From: DASQZT01 sp035638575 | GTDB taxonomy: Bacteria > Acidobacteriota > Terriglobia > Bryobacterales > Bryobacteraceae | Assembly: GCA_035638575.1 (NCBI GenBank) | Contig: DASQZT010000039.1 | Location: forward strand, 30,862-94,861 | DNA: 64,000 nucleotides | Reading direction: 5' to 3' | Part shown: positions 38,217 through 47,287 of the stretch, one piece after another | Numbering within the stretch: position 1 is the first letter of the stretch | How the letters are laid out: every line of letters begins with the position of its first letter | Made by a program: the position numbers and the translations under genes | The notes under the pieces: generated by a model | Seen by the model: only the letters and a program-made list of their open reading frames with translations | Databases searched by the model: none | Told to the model about the DNA's origin: nothing

Positions 38217-39376
38217 ACGAAGTCCGCGTGAACCGCAAGGCGACCGATCGCGTCGCCTCCGGTCACCCGTGGATCTTCGCGAGTGATGTCACCGATCGCA
38301 ATGGCGCGCAGCCCGGCGAGGCCGTGAAGGTCGCCGACGCGCGCGGCCGTCCCCTGGGCACGGCGCACTACAGCTCGGCATCGCTCATCGCCCTCCGCAT
38401 GCTTTCGCGCGAGACCGTTCCGGTGGACCGCGGCTTCTACCTCGCCCGCCTCCGCGCCGCCGTCGAGCATCGCCGTAACGTCGTACACAACACCGACGCC
38501 TGGCGCGTGGTCCACGGCGAAGCCGATCTCCTGCCCGCGCTCGTGGTCGATCGATACGGCGACTACCTCGTCGTGCAGACGCTCGACCAGGGCATGGATG
38601 CCGCCAAATCCGAGATCGCGTCCTGCCTCGAGGAGATCTTCCAACCGCGCGGCATCCTGGCCCGCAACGACGTCCCGGTCCGCGCCAAGGAGCAGTTGCC
38701 GCTCGAATCGCCGGTGCTGGCGGGAGAGGTCCCCGAGACCGTGATGGTGCGGATGAACGGCCTCGCGCTGCGCGTCGATCTCCTGCACGGTCAGAAGACC
38801 GGCATCTTCCTCGACCAGCGCGAGAATTACCTCGCCGCCGCCCATTATGCCCGCGGCGGCAGCGCGCTCGACTGCTTCACCTCCACGGGCGGCTTCGCCC
38901 TGCACCTTGCCGCGAAGTGCACCAGCGTGGAAGCCGTGGACAGCTCCGCGCCCGCCATCGCCGCCGCCCGCGCCAACGCCGAGGCCAACGCCATCGCCAA
39001 CGTGGAATTCCGCGAAGCCGACGTGTTCTCCCTGCTGGCCGGTTACGCCTCCGCCCGCCGTCACTTTTCGCTCGTCGTGCTGGACCCGCCGGCCTTCGCC
39101 AAGTCGCGCCAGTCGCTCGAATCCGCCGCCCGCGGCTACAAGGAAATCAATCTGCGCGCGCTTCACCTGCTGCCTCCCGGAGGCATCCTGGTGACCTGCT
39201 CCTGCTCACATCATCTGAGCGAGGCCGATTTTCTGGAGCTGATCGCGTCGGCCTCGCTCGACGCCCACCGCACGCTGCGCATCCTGGAGCGCCGCACGCA
39301 GGCTCGGGACCATCCCATCCTTCTGACGGTTCCCGAGACCCTCTACTTGAAGTGTCTGATCCTGGAAGTGCTGTGA
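38213..39376 (+). CDS. rlmI: Class I SAM-dependent rRNA methyltransferase, RlmI-like
   Basis: 387 residues from ATG 38213, overlapping the htpX stop (ATGA); the open frame upstream is a shadow of htpX. A PUA RNA-binding domain (MNEVRVNRKATDRVASGHPWIF) is followed by an intermediate domain with DGDYLVVQTL-like strands. The Rossmann methyltransferase domain has ALDCFTSTGGFALHLA (SAM binding), VLDPPAFAKS and a late TCSCSHHL segment. The family methylates C5 of 23S rRNA cytosine 1962 in E. coli; the exact target here is inferred. Confidence 0.9.
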   Translation: MNEVRVNRKATDRVASGHPWIFASDVTDRNGAQPGEAVKVADARGRPLGTAHYSSASLIALRMLSRETVPVDRGFYLARLRAAVEHRRNVVHNTDAWRVVHGEADLLPALVVDRYGDYLVVQTLDQGMDAAKSEIASCLEEIFQPRGILARNDVPVRAKEQLPLESPVLAGEVPETVMVRMNGLALRVDLLHGQKTGIFLDQRENYLAAAHYARGGSALDCFTSTGGFALHLAAKCTSVEAVDSSAPAIAAARANAEANAIANVEFREADVFSLLAGYASARRHFSLVVLDPPAFAKSRQSLESAARGYKEINLRALHLLPPGGILVTCSCSHHLSEADFLELIASASLDAHRTLRILERRTQARDHPILLTVPETLYLKCLILEVL

Positions 39377-39379
39377 GCC

Positions 39380-41011
39380 TTACTGTTTCCTGGAGCTGGA
39401 CTGCCGCTGATCGTCCTGGCGCCTCTGCTCGTCGGCGCGGTTCTGGGCTTCCTGCCGCTGCGCCGCGGCCTGTCGCTGAGATTCCTGCCGCTGAGATTCC
39501 TGCCGCTGAGCCTCGGCCTGCCGCTGCGACTCGGCTTGTCGCTGGGCTTCCCGCTGTTGCTGCTCCTGAGCCCGCTGCTGCTGCTCCTGGCGGTGTTGGT
39601 CGTCCGCCCGCCGTTGTTCATTGGCCCGCTGCTGCTCTTCCTGGCGGCGTTGGTCGTCAGCCCGCCGTTGTTCGTCGGCCCGCCGCTGGTCGTTGGCCCG
39701 CTGTTCCGCTTCCTGCCGATGATCCACTACCGGAACTTCACGCCACACAGGTTCGGCCCGCTCAGCCACCTGCGGCGTCACCGGCGCAGCCGGCGGCGTC
39801 ACCGGCGGCGGCACCGCCACCGTCCGGCCCAGGTAACTCTCCGTCCGCGGCTGCACGTCTGGAGCACCCGCCGCCCGTGGATTCAGTACCGTATTCCGCG
39901 TTCGCGCCGGCGCCACAGCTTGCGCGCCGGCAAACGCGTCCGCCGGCACGGCCGTCGCCCAGGCGTGGTTGATGTACGGAGCGTTCAGCGCGCGGCTCCG
40001 GAAATCCTCTTTCGGAGCCAGCGGGATCCACGCCACCAATCCCGCTCCCCACCCGCTGACGAACGCCACCTGCGCCGGCGAGTACAGCGGCCGAATCCCG
40101 CGCGGCCCTGGCGCCCACTCCCAGACCCCACGCACGTTGACCCACTGGCCATAGTGGAACGGCGCGAATCCCCAGGGCGCATCGTCCACCCAGGTCCATC
40201 CCCACGGCGCTTTGTAGATCCAGCGCCCAAAGCGGTACGGGCACCAGTCCGGCGGCATGCCCCTCGGGGTCCACACCGCTCCGTAGCTCGCGTCGACCTC
40301 CCAGTCGCCGTACTGGCCCATGTCCTCGGCGCCTGCCATCTCCGGCGGTATGTACTCCTCCGACACCGCCATGGAGCTTTCGGCCTGCTGGTCCCGGCTC
40401 ATGCACCACTCGTCCCACGGATCGGTCTCCGCCGCCGGCACCGACTCCGCGGTCACCGGGTCCCCGCGCGTGAGGCGCAGGGCCTGCCCGGGTTCGACCG
40501 CCAAAGTCTGGCCTCCGGCCGCCACCTCCGCATCGCCGGACCGCACGGTAACCAGCGTGAAATCGCCCTCCGGGGTGACATCGATGCGGTACGCGCCCGG
40601 ATGCCGCACGGTGATTGCGCCGGCCGGCGTATCGATGCCGAAAACGTCGTTCTGGTCCATCAACGGGATCCGCACGTTGAGGGCGCCGCGCGTGAGGCTC
40701 AACCGCGCCACACTGCCGGTCAGATGCTCGACGGCGATTACGGTCTGCGGCGCCAGGTGCACCGCGCTCGCGCCGATGTGCACTTCGGCGTACGAGGCAT
40801 CGTTGGTCCAAAGCTGGTCGCCGGTGTACAGCGGATAGTTCAAGGTCGCCGCGGCCGAATCGTCCACGCCTGCCGGGCGTATGATGACCGAACCATCCAG
40901 GTAACTGAGCCGCGCCACGCGCAGCGGAAGGCCGGAAGCCGGTTGCAACATCAACCCGGCAGCCGCCGCAAGGAACATCCACCCCAGGTTCCTGAAGTTC
41001 CGAAGTTCCAT
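39380..41011 (-). CDS. Exported FecR-like/DUF6600 protein with long Gln/Arg-rich tail
   Basis: 543 residues from ATG. A signal peptide/TM (about 10-27) is followed by a FecR-like beta region (YLDGSVIIRPAGVDDSAAATLNYPLYTGDQLWT, FGIDTPAGAITVRHPGAYRI). Next is a tryptophan-rich DUF6600-type module (GAVWTPRGMPPDWCPYRFGRW, WTWVDDAPWGFAPFHYGQW). The last 120 or so residues are low-complexity repeats of Arg, Gln, Glu, Ala and Asp (QRRADEQRRADDQRRQEEQQ), probably a long charged helix. Function unknown; likely envelope-located. It ends three bases from the rlmI stop (convergent), and its upstream region abuts the hsdM remnant. Confidence 0.8.
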   Translation of the reverse strand: MELRNFRNLGWMFLAAAAGLMLQPASGLPLRVARLSYLDGSVIIRPAGVDDSAAATLNYPLYTGDQLWTNDASYAEVHIGASAVHLAPQTVIAVEHLTGSVARLSLTRGALNVRIPLMDQNDVFGIDTPAGAITVRHPGAYRIDVTPEGDFTLVTVRSGDAEVAAGGQTLAVEPGQALRLTRGDPVTAESVPAAETDPWDEWCMSRDQQAESSMAVSEEYIPPEMAGAEDMGQYGDWEVDASYGAVWTPRGMPPDWCPYRFGRWIYKAPWGWTWVDDAPWGFAPFHYGQWVNVRGVWEWAPGPRGIRPLYSPAQVAFVSGWGAGLVAWIPLAPKEDFRSRALNAPYINHAWATAVPADAFAGAQAVAPARTRNTVLNPRAAGAPDVQPRTESYLGRTVAVPPPVTPPAAPVTPQVAERAEPVWREVPVVDHRQEAEQRANDQRRADEQRRADDQRRQEEQQRANEQRRADDQHRQEQQQRAQEQQQREAQRQAESQRQAEAQRQESQRQESQRQAAAQRQEAQNRADEQRRQDDQRQSSSRKQ

Positions 41012-41059
41012 AACGCCTCCGTACTTTTACTCACCCAACCCGAGCGTAGACCTTTTTCG

Positions 41060-41143
41060 ACTCCGCGGTTGGAAGAGATTGAAGTGGAAATCCGCCAGTT
41101 GGAGGGGGAGATTCTGAAGGCTCTGGCGGTGGTGGGCAGATGA
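41060..41143 (+). pseudogene. C-terminal remnant of a type I modification subunit (hsdM)
   Basis: The last 27 codons before the stop read TPRLEEIEVEIRQLEGEILKALAVVGR, the helical tail typical of HsdM proteins. The stop overlaps the hsdS ATG in the ATGA fashion usual for hsdM-hsdS. Only 48 bp upstream lies the start of the divergent DUF6600 gene, so the rest of hsdM, some 450 codons with its methylase motifs, is gone. Confidence 0.65.
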
Positions 41144-42435
41144 CGTGCGTAAAGCTGAAATACCTCTGTCGAATCGTCGGGGGCGGGACACCATCCAAAG
41201 CCAACGAAAGTTTCTGGAAAGGCGACATTCCGTGGGTCTCCCCGAAGGACATGAAGAGCTTCAGAATCTCCGACGCCAAGGATCATATCAGCCTCGCAGC
41301 CGTCGCGGAGAGCGCGACGCGTATCGTCCCGCCGGCATCGGTTTTGATAGTGGTCCGGTCCGGCATACTTCAGCATTCAATACCAGTTGCACTCAACGAG
41401 GTACGGGCAGCTCTCAATCAGGACATGAAGGCACTGATCCCGTCCGCGGCACTACAGCCCGAGTTCCTGGCCTACTTCATTGCAGGATCGCAACAACGCC
41501 TCCTTGCCGAGTGGACGAAAGAGGGGACAACGGTAGAAAGCATCGAAGTAGCGGACTTAGCGAATACAAAGTGCCCGGTCCCGTCTCGTGAACGACAAAC
41601 AGAAGTAGTCAGATTTCTCGATCGCGAAACCGCCAAAATCGATGACCTGATCACTAAGAAAGAACGTATCTCTAACCTTCTAGGCCACCGAGCCTTCGCA
41701 CTGGCAACGCAGGCCGTCCTCAGGGGACTCAACCCAAGCGCCCAATACAAACCGTTCGGGTCTCCATGGGCAGACGAAATCCCGAGTCACTGGAGTGTGC
41801 GAAAACTAAAGTTCGTGGCTACCCTTCAAACCGGTGTGACACTCGGCAAGACCTACGAAGCGGTCGCGACCTGCACCCGCCCGTACCTGCGCGTGGCCAA
41901 CGTCCAGGACGGGCGATTGTCCCTGGAGGAGCTAAAGACACTTGAAATACCCGCTTCCGAGGTTACCCGTTACGAGCTTCGGAATGGCGACGTCCTGATG
42001 ACCGAGGGTGGCGATTTTGACAAGCTCGGCCGAGGCTATGTTTGGGAGGGCCAGGTTCCAGGTTGCCTGCACCAGAACCACATATTTGCGGTCCGCTCCC
42101 GAACCGGCGCACTCACGCCGGAATATTTTGCGGCATTGTTAAGATCGGACTACGGTAGGACGTACTTTACTGCGACGTCGCAGCAGACCACCAACCTCGC
42201 AACGACCAATAGCTTCAAGCTGCTGAATTTTCCAATACCTGAACCACCCCTCACCGAGCAACGCGCAATTGTGGCCTATCTAAAGGCGGCGGATGAGAAG
42301 GCCGCCCTGGCCATGGCAAAGATCGACGCCGCCATCTCCCTCCTCCGCGAATACCGCGCCGCCCTGATCTCCGCCGCCGTCACCGGCCAACTCGACATCC
42401 GCAAGCACGAAAAGCAACTCGAGGCCCTCGCATGA
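41140..42435 (+). CDS. hsdS: Type I restriction-modification specificity subunit HsdS
   Basis: 431 residues. Two target-recognition domains are arranged in tandem: the first starts VKLKYLCRIVGGGTPSKANESFWKGDIPWVSPKDM, the second HWSVRKLKFVATLQTGVTLGK. Each ends in a conserved helix (REREQTEVVRFLDRETAKIDDLI-like and TEQRAIVAYLKAADEKAALAMAKIDAAI). The two halves read the two parts of a bipartite recognition site. Its normal partner HsdM is reduced to a remnant immediately upstream, while HsdR lies about 1 kb downstream, so the complex cannot form from this locus alone. Confidence 0.9.
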   Translation: MTCVKLKYLCRIVGGGTPSKANESFWKGDIPWVSPKDMKSFRISDAKDHISLAAVAESATRIVPPASVLIVVRSGILQHSIPVALNEVRAALNQDMKALIPSAALQPEFLAYFIAGSQQRLLAEWTKEGTTVESIEVADLANTKCPVPSRERQTEVVRFLDRETAKIDDLITKKERISNLLGHRAFALATQAVLRGLNPSAQYKPFGSPWADEIPSHWSVRKLKFVATLQTGVTLGKTYEAVATCTRPYLRVANVQDGRLSLEELKTLEIPASEVTRYELRNGDVLMTEGGDFDKLGRGYVWEGQVPGCLHQNHIFAVRSRTGALTPEYFAALLRSDYGRTYFTATSQQTTNLATTNSFKLLNFPIPEPPLTEQRAIVAYLKAADEKAALAMAKIDAAISLLREYRAALISAAVTGQLDIRKHEKQLEALA

Positions 42436-42805
42436 TCGATTACCCCGCCCGGTGCTGAATGTCAGCACGCCGCGCAAAACAGCTTGCAGGCGCCCGGCGT
42501 TCGGACACCTCGGCTCGATTTCTTCATGAGAGATCTGCCTGCCGCTCTCCGCCGCGGATTCGTCAGCGATTTTGAAAGCTCACGCCCAGCTCGCATTCGC
42601 GCCGGTCACTCTTGGCTCGGGCTTTTCTGTATGGTCCTCCTATCCCATCCGTCCAACAGCGTATGATGGAAACAAGCGAACATGTTGGCAGCTATCGGGT
42701 TCGCCTCGCTTGGGCATCGATATCGACGAAACGCCCCGAGCACGCCCAGGCCGGCAAGATACGGCGGCAATCGGAATGACGAAACTGAAGAAAGGAGCCC
42801 GCGGA
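42436..42805. other. Non-coding spacer between hsdS and a toxin-antitoxin pair
   Basis: No domain-bearing frame. An open frame entering the antitoxin from 42572 lacks a ribosome-binding site. The AAGGAG at 42792-42797 belongs to the antitoxin start. Confidence 0.5.
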
Positions 42806-43036
42806 ATGACCGCCCGTAAACTGATACAACTATTGGGAGCCTTGCCGCCCAATACCCGGATTCCCGTTGAACCATCGGTGATTTCAAGCCTGAAGGGAAA
42901 GGTCCGAAACAAGGTTAAGTACGTCTCCGAAGAAGAGCAAGACCGGATAGACGCCGAACTGTTGCGGAGTAGATCGAAAGCGGACCGGAAGCTGGTAGAT
43001 TGGGAAAAAGTGAAACGGCGTTATGGAGTCCGGTAA
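42806..43036 (+). CDS. Putative antitoxin partner of the RelE/ParE-type toxin
   Basis: 76 residues from ATG 42806, chosen because AAGGAG lies eight bases upstream; ATG 42776 is an in-frame alternative. MTARKLIQLLGALPPNTRIPVEPSV is followed by a basic and then highly charged helix (VSEEEQDRIDAELLRSRSKADRKLVDW). The family is not recognised; assignment as antitoxin rests on size and on its 14-bp overlap with the toxin gene. It lies within the type I restriction locus. Confidence 0.6.
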   Translation: MTARKLIQLLGALPPNTRIPVEPSVISSLKGKVRNKVKYVSEEEQDRIDAELLRSRSKADRKLVDWEKVKRRYGVR

Positions 43037-43310
43037 ATGGACCACCAAAATCGAACGTGGAGCACAACGCCAGCTTGAAAGCCTTCCGCGTCTCGATCTG
43101 GTAAAAGAGGCTGCTGAGATCATTGACGACCTGGCATACGAGCCCGTTCCGTCTGGCGCCATCGCAATGCGCGGCTACAATAACATGCACCGCCTGCGGT
43201 TCGGAAGCGATGCGTACCGGATCGTGTACAGAGTGGACCGCAAGAACCGAAGGATTATCGTACGGGTCGTGGGACCGCGCGCAACGGTGTACAGAGGAAT
43301 GAAACGCTAA
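43023..43310 (+). CDS. RelE/ParE-superfamily toxin
   Basis: 95 residues from ATG 43023 inside the end of the antitoxin gene. The RelE/ParE fold is evident: WTTKIERGAQRQLESLPRLDL, DLAYEPVPSGAIAMRGYNNMHRLRFGSDAYRIVYRVDRKNRRIIVRVVGPR. The central RLRFGSDAYRIVYRV strand pair and following basic strand are typical. Such toxins act either on ribosome-bound mRNA (RelE) or gyrase (ParE); which applies cannot be told from sequence. Toxin-antitoxin genes embedded in restriction loci may stabilise them. Confidence 0.8.
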   Translation: MESGKWTTKIERGAQRQLESLPRLDLVKEAAEIIDDLAYEPVPSGAIAMRGYNNMHRLRFGSDAYRIVYRVDRKNRRIIVRVVGPRATVYRGMKR

Positions 43311-43402
43311 AGAGAGTGCCTGGACGTGACGCCCTTCTCGAACTCCCGCGCTGCCTTGGCCGTGACATGGCCGGAACCTAAGAAAGCCATCCCAGTGCCC
43401 GC

Positions 43403-46400
43403 ATGATCGATCACCGCGAAATCAAGTTCGAAGAAGCCATCGAGCGCCACCTCACTCACCACGGCTACACCAAAGCCGATTCCCAAAACTTCGACCGCGC
43501 CCTGGCCCTCGATCCCACCGTCCTGCTCCCCTTCATCCGCGAAACGCAACCGGCCAAGTGGAAGATCGTCGCGGACTATCACGGCAAGAATGCCGAGACC
43601 GTGTTCCTCGAAGAGGTCACCCGCGCCATGGACGCCCGCGGCTCCCTGGACGTCCTCCGCCACGGCGTCGATTTCTTCGGCAAGAACTTCTCCCTCGCCT
43701 TCTTCCGTCCCGCGCACCGCATGAATCCCGACGCGGAGAAAGACTATAACTCAAACCGCCTCACCGTCACCCGTCAGCTTTACTACAGCGCCGGGCACAA
43801 CAAGTCGCTCGACCTCGTCCTCGGCGTCAATGGCATCCCCGTCGCCACCGCAGAGCTCAAAAATCAGTTCACTTCCCAAACCGTCGAGCACGCCAAACAT
43901 CAGTACCGAACCGATCGCGACCCGCGCGAAAAGATCTTCGCCTTCAAGAAGCGCACCCTTGTCCACTTCGCCGTCGATACCGACGAGGTCTATATGACCA
44001 CCCGCCTTGCCGGTGCCGAAACCGCCTTCCTTCCCTTCAACCTCGGTGACGGCACGGCCGCCGGCAACCCGGAAAATCCCGACGGCTACAGAACGGCATA
44101 CCTCTGGGAGCGCATCTGGGCGCGTGATAGCTGGATGGATCTCCTGGGCCGCTTTCTCCACCTCGAAGTCATCGAAAAAATCGAACACGGCAAGAAGGTT
44201 CGCAAGGAAGCTCTCATCTTTCCGCGCTTCCATCAGGTCGATGCCGTCCGCAAGCTCATCGCCGATGCCTGTGCCAGCGGTCCCGGCCATCAATACCTCA
44301 TCCAGCACTCCGCCGGCAGCGGCAAAAGCAATTCCATCGCCTGGCTGGCCCATCACCTCTCTACCCTCCATGATGACCAGGACCGCAAGGTTTTCGATTC
44401 CGTCATCGTCATCACCGACCGCCTCGTGCTCGACAGGCAGTTACAGGACACCATCTACCAGTTCGAGCACAAACAGGGCGTGGTCCAGAAGATCGATGAG
44501 AACGCGCAGCAGCTTGCCCTCGCACTCAAAACCGGCGTCCCCATCGTCATTACCATCTTGCAAAAGTTCCCCTTCGTCACCGGCCACATCGGCGAACTTC
44601 CGGACCGCCGCTATGCCGTCATCGTGGACGAGGCTCACAGTTCGCAATCGGGGCAGGAAGCCGTCAAAATGAAGGCCGTTCTCGCCGCCCCCCACATCCG
44701 CGAGGAAGCCCGCAAGCGCGCCGAAGAGGAACAACTCCCCGACTACGAAGAGGAGATCATCCGCTGCGTGAAGGCCCGCAAGCACCAGCCCAACATCAGT
44801 TTCTTTGCCTTCACCGCGACGCCCAAGTACAAAACCAAGGTGCTGTTCGGCCGCCCCGGTCCCGATGGCAAGCCCGAGCCGTTCCACCTCTATTCCATGC
44901 GCCAGGCCATCGAGGAAGGCTTCATCCTCGACGTGCTCAAGAACTACACCACCTACAAGACCTACTACAAGCTCGTCCAGTCCGTCGAAAACGATCCGGA
45001 AGTCGAGCGCAAGCGGGCCGCCAAAGCCCTCGCGCGCTTCATGTCGCTCCACCCCCACAACATCGCCCAGAAAACCGAAGTCATCGTCGAGCACTTCCGC
45101 AAATACACCGCCCACAGGATCGGCGGTCGTGCCAAGGCCATGCTGGTTACCGGCTCCCGGCTGCACGCCGTGCGCTATAAGCAGGCCTTCGACAAGTACA
45201 TCCAGGAGAAAGGCTACGCCAACATCCACACGCTCGTCGCCTTCTCCGGAACCGTCGTCGATCCCGATCTGCCGGATAGCGAGTTCACCGAAGTCGGCAT
45301 GAACGGCGGCAGGATCTCCGAAAAGAAGCTGCCTGAAGAGTTCTCCAAGCCCGAATACCAGGTGCTCATCGCCGCCGACAAATACCAGACCGGATTCGAC
45401 CAGCCGCTGCTCCACACCATGTACGTCGACAAGCGCCTCGCCGACGTGCAAGCCGTGCAAACGCTGTCGCGGCTCAACCGCATCTATCCCGGCAAAACCG
45501 ACACCTTCGTGCTCGATTTCGTCAATGACGCGGAAGGGATCCAGCAGGCTTTCCAGCCGTACTACGAACACGCCACCGTCAGCGAACAGGCCGACCCGCG
45601 CCAGCTATACCATCTCCGCGCCGCCATCTATGCCCTGCACATCGTTTTCGAAATCGAAGTCGAACAGTTCGCCGCCGTGTTCTTCAAGAACCGCCGCAAG
45701 CAGACCCAGACGGACCACGCGCTCCTCAATTCCATCATGGACAAAGCCGTCACCCGCTATGAGGATGCCGGGGAACAGGCAAAGCTCGATCTCCGCGCGC
45801 GCATGCAGGCGTTCAGTCGCCTGTATACGTTCCTCTCGCAGGTCATCCCCTACGACGATTCGAGCCTGGAAAAATTCGACGCGTACCTCCGTTTCCTGGA
45901 TGAGAAGCTGGGCAGCCCGAACCCACACGACCCTATCAACCTGGATAAAGACGTGCGCCTGAAGTACTACCGTCTCCAGAAGATCAGCGAAGGTCGAATC
46001 GTGCTGGAAGCGGGAACCGGTGGCAGCCTGTCCGCGCCATCCGAAGTCGGCACCGGCCGCAACGAGGATGAGCAGGTGCCTCTCTCGCAGGTGGTTCAGG
46101 TCCTGAACGAGCGCTTTGGCACCAACTTCACCGCCACCGACGAGCTTTTCTGGGAACAGGTCCGCGATGACGCCGTTGCCAACCGGAACTTGCAGCAGGC
46201 CGGCGCCGCCAACACCCGTGACGATTTCGCCTATGCTCTGTTCCAGCAGCTCGAAGAGCTGGTGGTCGGCCGAATGGACCGCAACGGCGGCCAGGCCGGT
46301 CTCTTCTTCGAGAACCCCGAGGTCCGCGGCGTCATCCAAAACTGGATGCTCGATCAGGTCTACGACCGTATCCGCGCTTCCCAGTCCGCCGATGCCGCGA

Positions 46401-46417
46401 CCAGTTCCAAAGGCTAA
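43403..46417 (+). CDS. hsdR: Type I restriction endonuclease subunit HsdR
   Basis: 1004 residues from ATG 43403. The N-terminal nuclease domain has the PD-(D/E)XK core LDLVLGVNGIPVATAELKNQ (Asp, Glu, Lys). The SF2 motor follows with Walker A in HSAGSGKSN, motif II DEAHSSQSG, FFAFTATPK (motif III) and ADKYQTGFDQPLLHTMYVDKRL with LSRLNR (motifs V-VI). A long helical C-terminal part would contact the HsdM-HsdS core. It translocates DNA and cuts at a distance from unmethylated sites, but only in complex with HsdM/HsdS. All visible motifs are intact; the methyltransferase subunit is missing from the locus. Confidence 0.95.
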   Translation: MIDHREIKFEEAIERHLTHHGYTKADSQNFDRALALDPTVLLPFIRETQPAKWKIVADYHGKNAETVFLEEVTRAMDARGSLDVLRHGVDFFGKNFSLAFFRPAHRMNPDAEKDYNSNRLTVTRQLYYSAGHNKSLDLVLGVNGIPVATAELKNQFTSQTVEHAKHQYRTDRDPREKIFAFKKRTLVHFAVDTDEVYMTTRLAGAETAFLPFNLGDGTAAGNPENPDGYRTAYLWERIWARDSWMDLLGRFLHLEVIEKIEHGKKVRKEALIFPRFHQVDAVRKLIADACASGPGHQYLIQHSAGSGKSNSIAWLAHHLSTLHDDQDRKVFDSVIVITDRLVLDRQLQDTIYQFEHKQGVVQKIDENAQQLALALKTGVPIVITILQKFPFVTGHIGELPDRRYAVIVDEAHSSQSGQEAVKMKAVLAAPHIREEARKRAEEEQLPDYEEEIIRCVKARKHQPNISFFAFTATPKYKTKVLFGRPGPDGKPEPFHLYSMRQAIEEGFILDVLKNYTTYKTYYKLVQSVENDPEVERKRAAKALARFMSLHPHNIAQKTEVIVEHFRKYTAHRIGGRAKAMLVTGSRLHAVRYKQAFDKYIQEKGYANIHTLVAFSGTVVDPDLPDSEFTEVGMNGGRISEKKLPEEFSKPEYQVLIAADKYQTGFDQPLLHTMYVDKRLADVQAVQTLSRLNRIYPGKTDTFVLDFVNDAEGIQQAFQPYYEHATVSEQADPRQLYHLRAAIYALHIVFEIEVEQFAAVFFKNRRKQTQTDHALLNSIMDKAVTRYEDAGEQAKLDLRARMQAFSRLYTFLSQVIPYDDSSLEKFDAYLRFLDEKLGSPNPHDPINLDKDVRLKYYRLQKISEGRIVLEAGTGGSLSAPSEVGTGRNEDEQVPLSQVVQVLNERFGTNFTATDELFWEQVRDDAVANRNLQQAGAANTRDDFAYALFQQLEELVVGRMDRNGGQAGLFFENPEVRGVIQNWMLDQVYDRIRASQSADAATSSKG

Positions 46418-47287
46418 AGCCCAACGCACTCGGACCCCCTGGAAATCTCGCATGAGCTGAGTGCTCTGCTCGGGCCAGTCTGGAGCTATCAGCAGGCGGC
46501 GGGGTGACGGAAACGGGCTGAGCGGTGCCAAGCTGACGTAAAACGCCTAGATCCGGAAACTCGACCCCAGGGCCGATAACGCCGGCTTCCCTCGCGAGAG
46601 GCGCGCTCTTTTTGGAACGGACACTCCGCGGCTCAGCGAGGAAAAGCATCTTATTTTCAATCACTTTCAGCCTAAGGGAAATGCCGGATCTCTCCTGAAA
46701 GTTCCCTTCCGCCCGCCCCCCGTGTTTTCCCTTCAAAACCCAGTCATCGTCTTAAAAGACGAGTCGCCCGAAGCCTTCTCGACACTCTTCTCTGACCACG
46801 TCGAACGCCTCCAGCCCGCCGATGGCGTGGAATTGGGCATGGTCGAAGAAATGGCAGTCTCCCACCCTCGGCCTCATGCACCGCTACGAGACCCGCCTGC
46901 ACCTCATGTATCAGCGCGCCTTGCACAACCTGGTCCTCCTGCGCGCTGCCTCACCCTCTCCCCCCGCGCCAAACCCCGGTGTGCCAAACGAACCTAGTCC
47001 CATTTCCGGACACTCGCCGGAAGGGAACGACACCGACTGCACCGCCAGGTTGGGCTTCCTTGCCGGGGCGTCAGGCGACAGAAACCGATCCGTCTCCAAG
47101 AATATGGCCACGATTCAACGCCGAGGCCGCCTTGGCCTCCTGCGTAAAGCGGCGATTGCGATCGGGATCGGCCACCTTCTCGGGAGGAAGGACACCGGGC
47201 GCCACCAGGGACAATCAACGCACTTCCGGCCGCTACCTGGCAGGTGGGGCGTTTCGACGCTTTGTTACCATTGAAAGAGCACTCCCC
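46418..47287. other. Gene-poor interval between hsdR and metH
   Basis: The first ~300 bp show no coding signal; one hairpin CCTC-GCGA-GAGG followed by a T-run near 46597-46617 might end hsdR transcription. The middle holds a decayed gene (separate entry). The metH leader (47034-47287) contains a GAGGCC-N5-GGCCTC hairpin near 47127. I could not fit it to cobalamin or SAM riboswitch consensus. Confidence 0.5.
46722..47033 (+). pseudogene. Frameshifted, internally deleted remnant of a mobile-element-associated protein
   Basis: One frame encodes NPVIVLKDESPEAFSTLFSDHV and ERLQPADGVELGMVEEMA. A second frame continues with MHRYETRLHLMYQRALHNLV and later PNEPSPISGHSPE. Together these are the two ends of a family of ~200-residue proteins common in Acidobacteria and Planctomycetes, which I recall near integrated elements. 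The central part and the N terminus are missing and the frame is broken. Confidence 0.6.

Noticed and set aside
47034..47287. Cobalamin or SAM/SAH riboswitch in the metH leader
   Set aside because: Expected by function, but I could not find the B12 box or the conserved SAM/SAH core strings; only simple hairpins are visible. A covariance-model search would decide.
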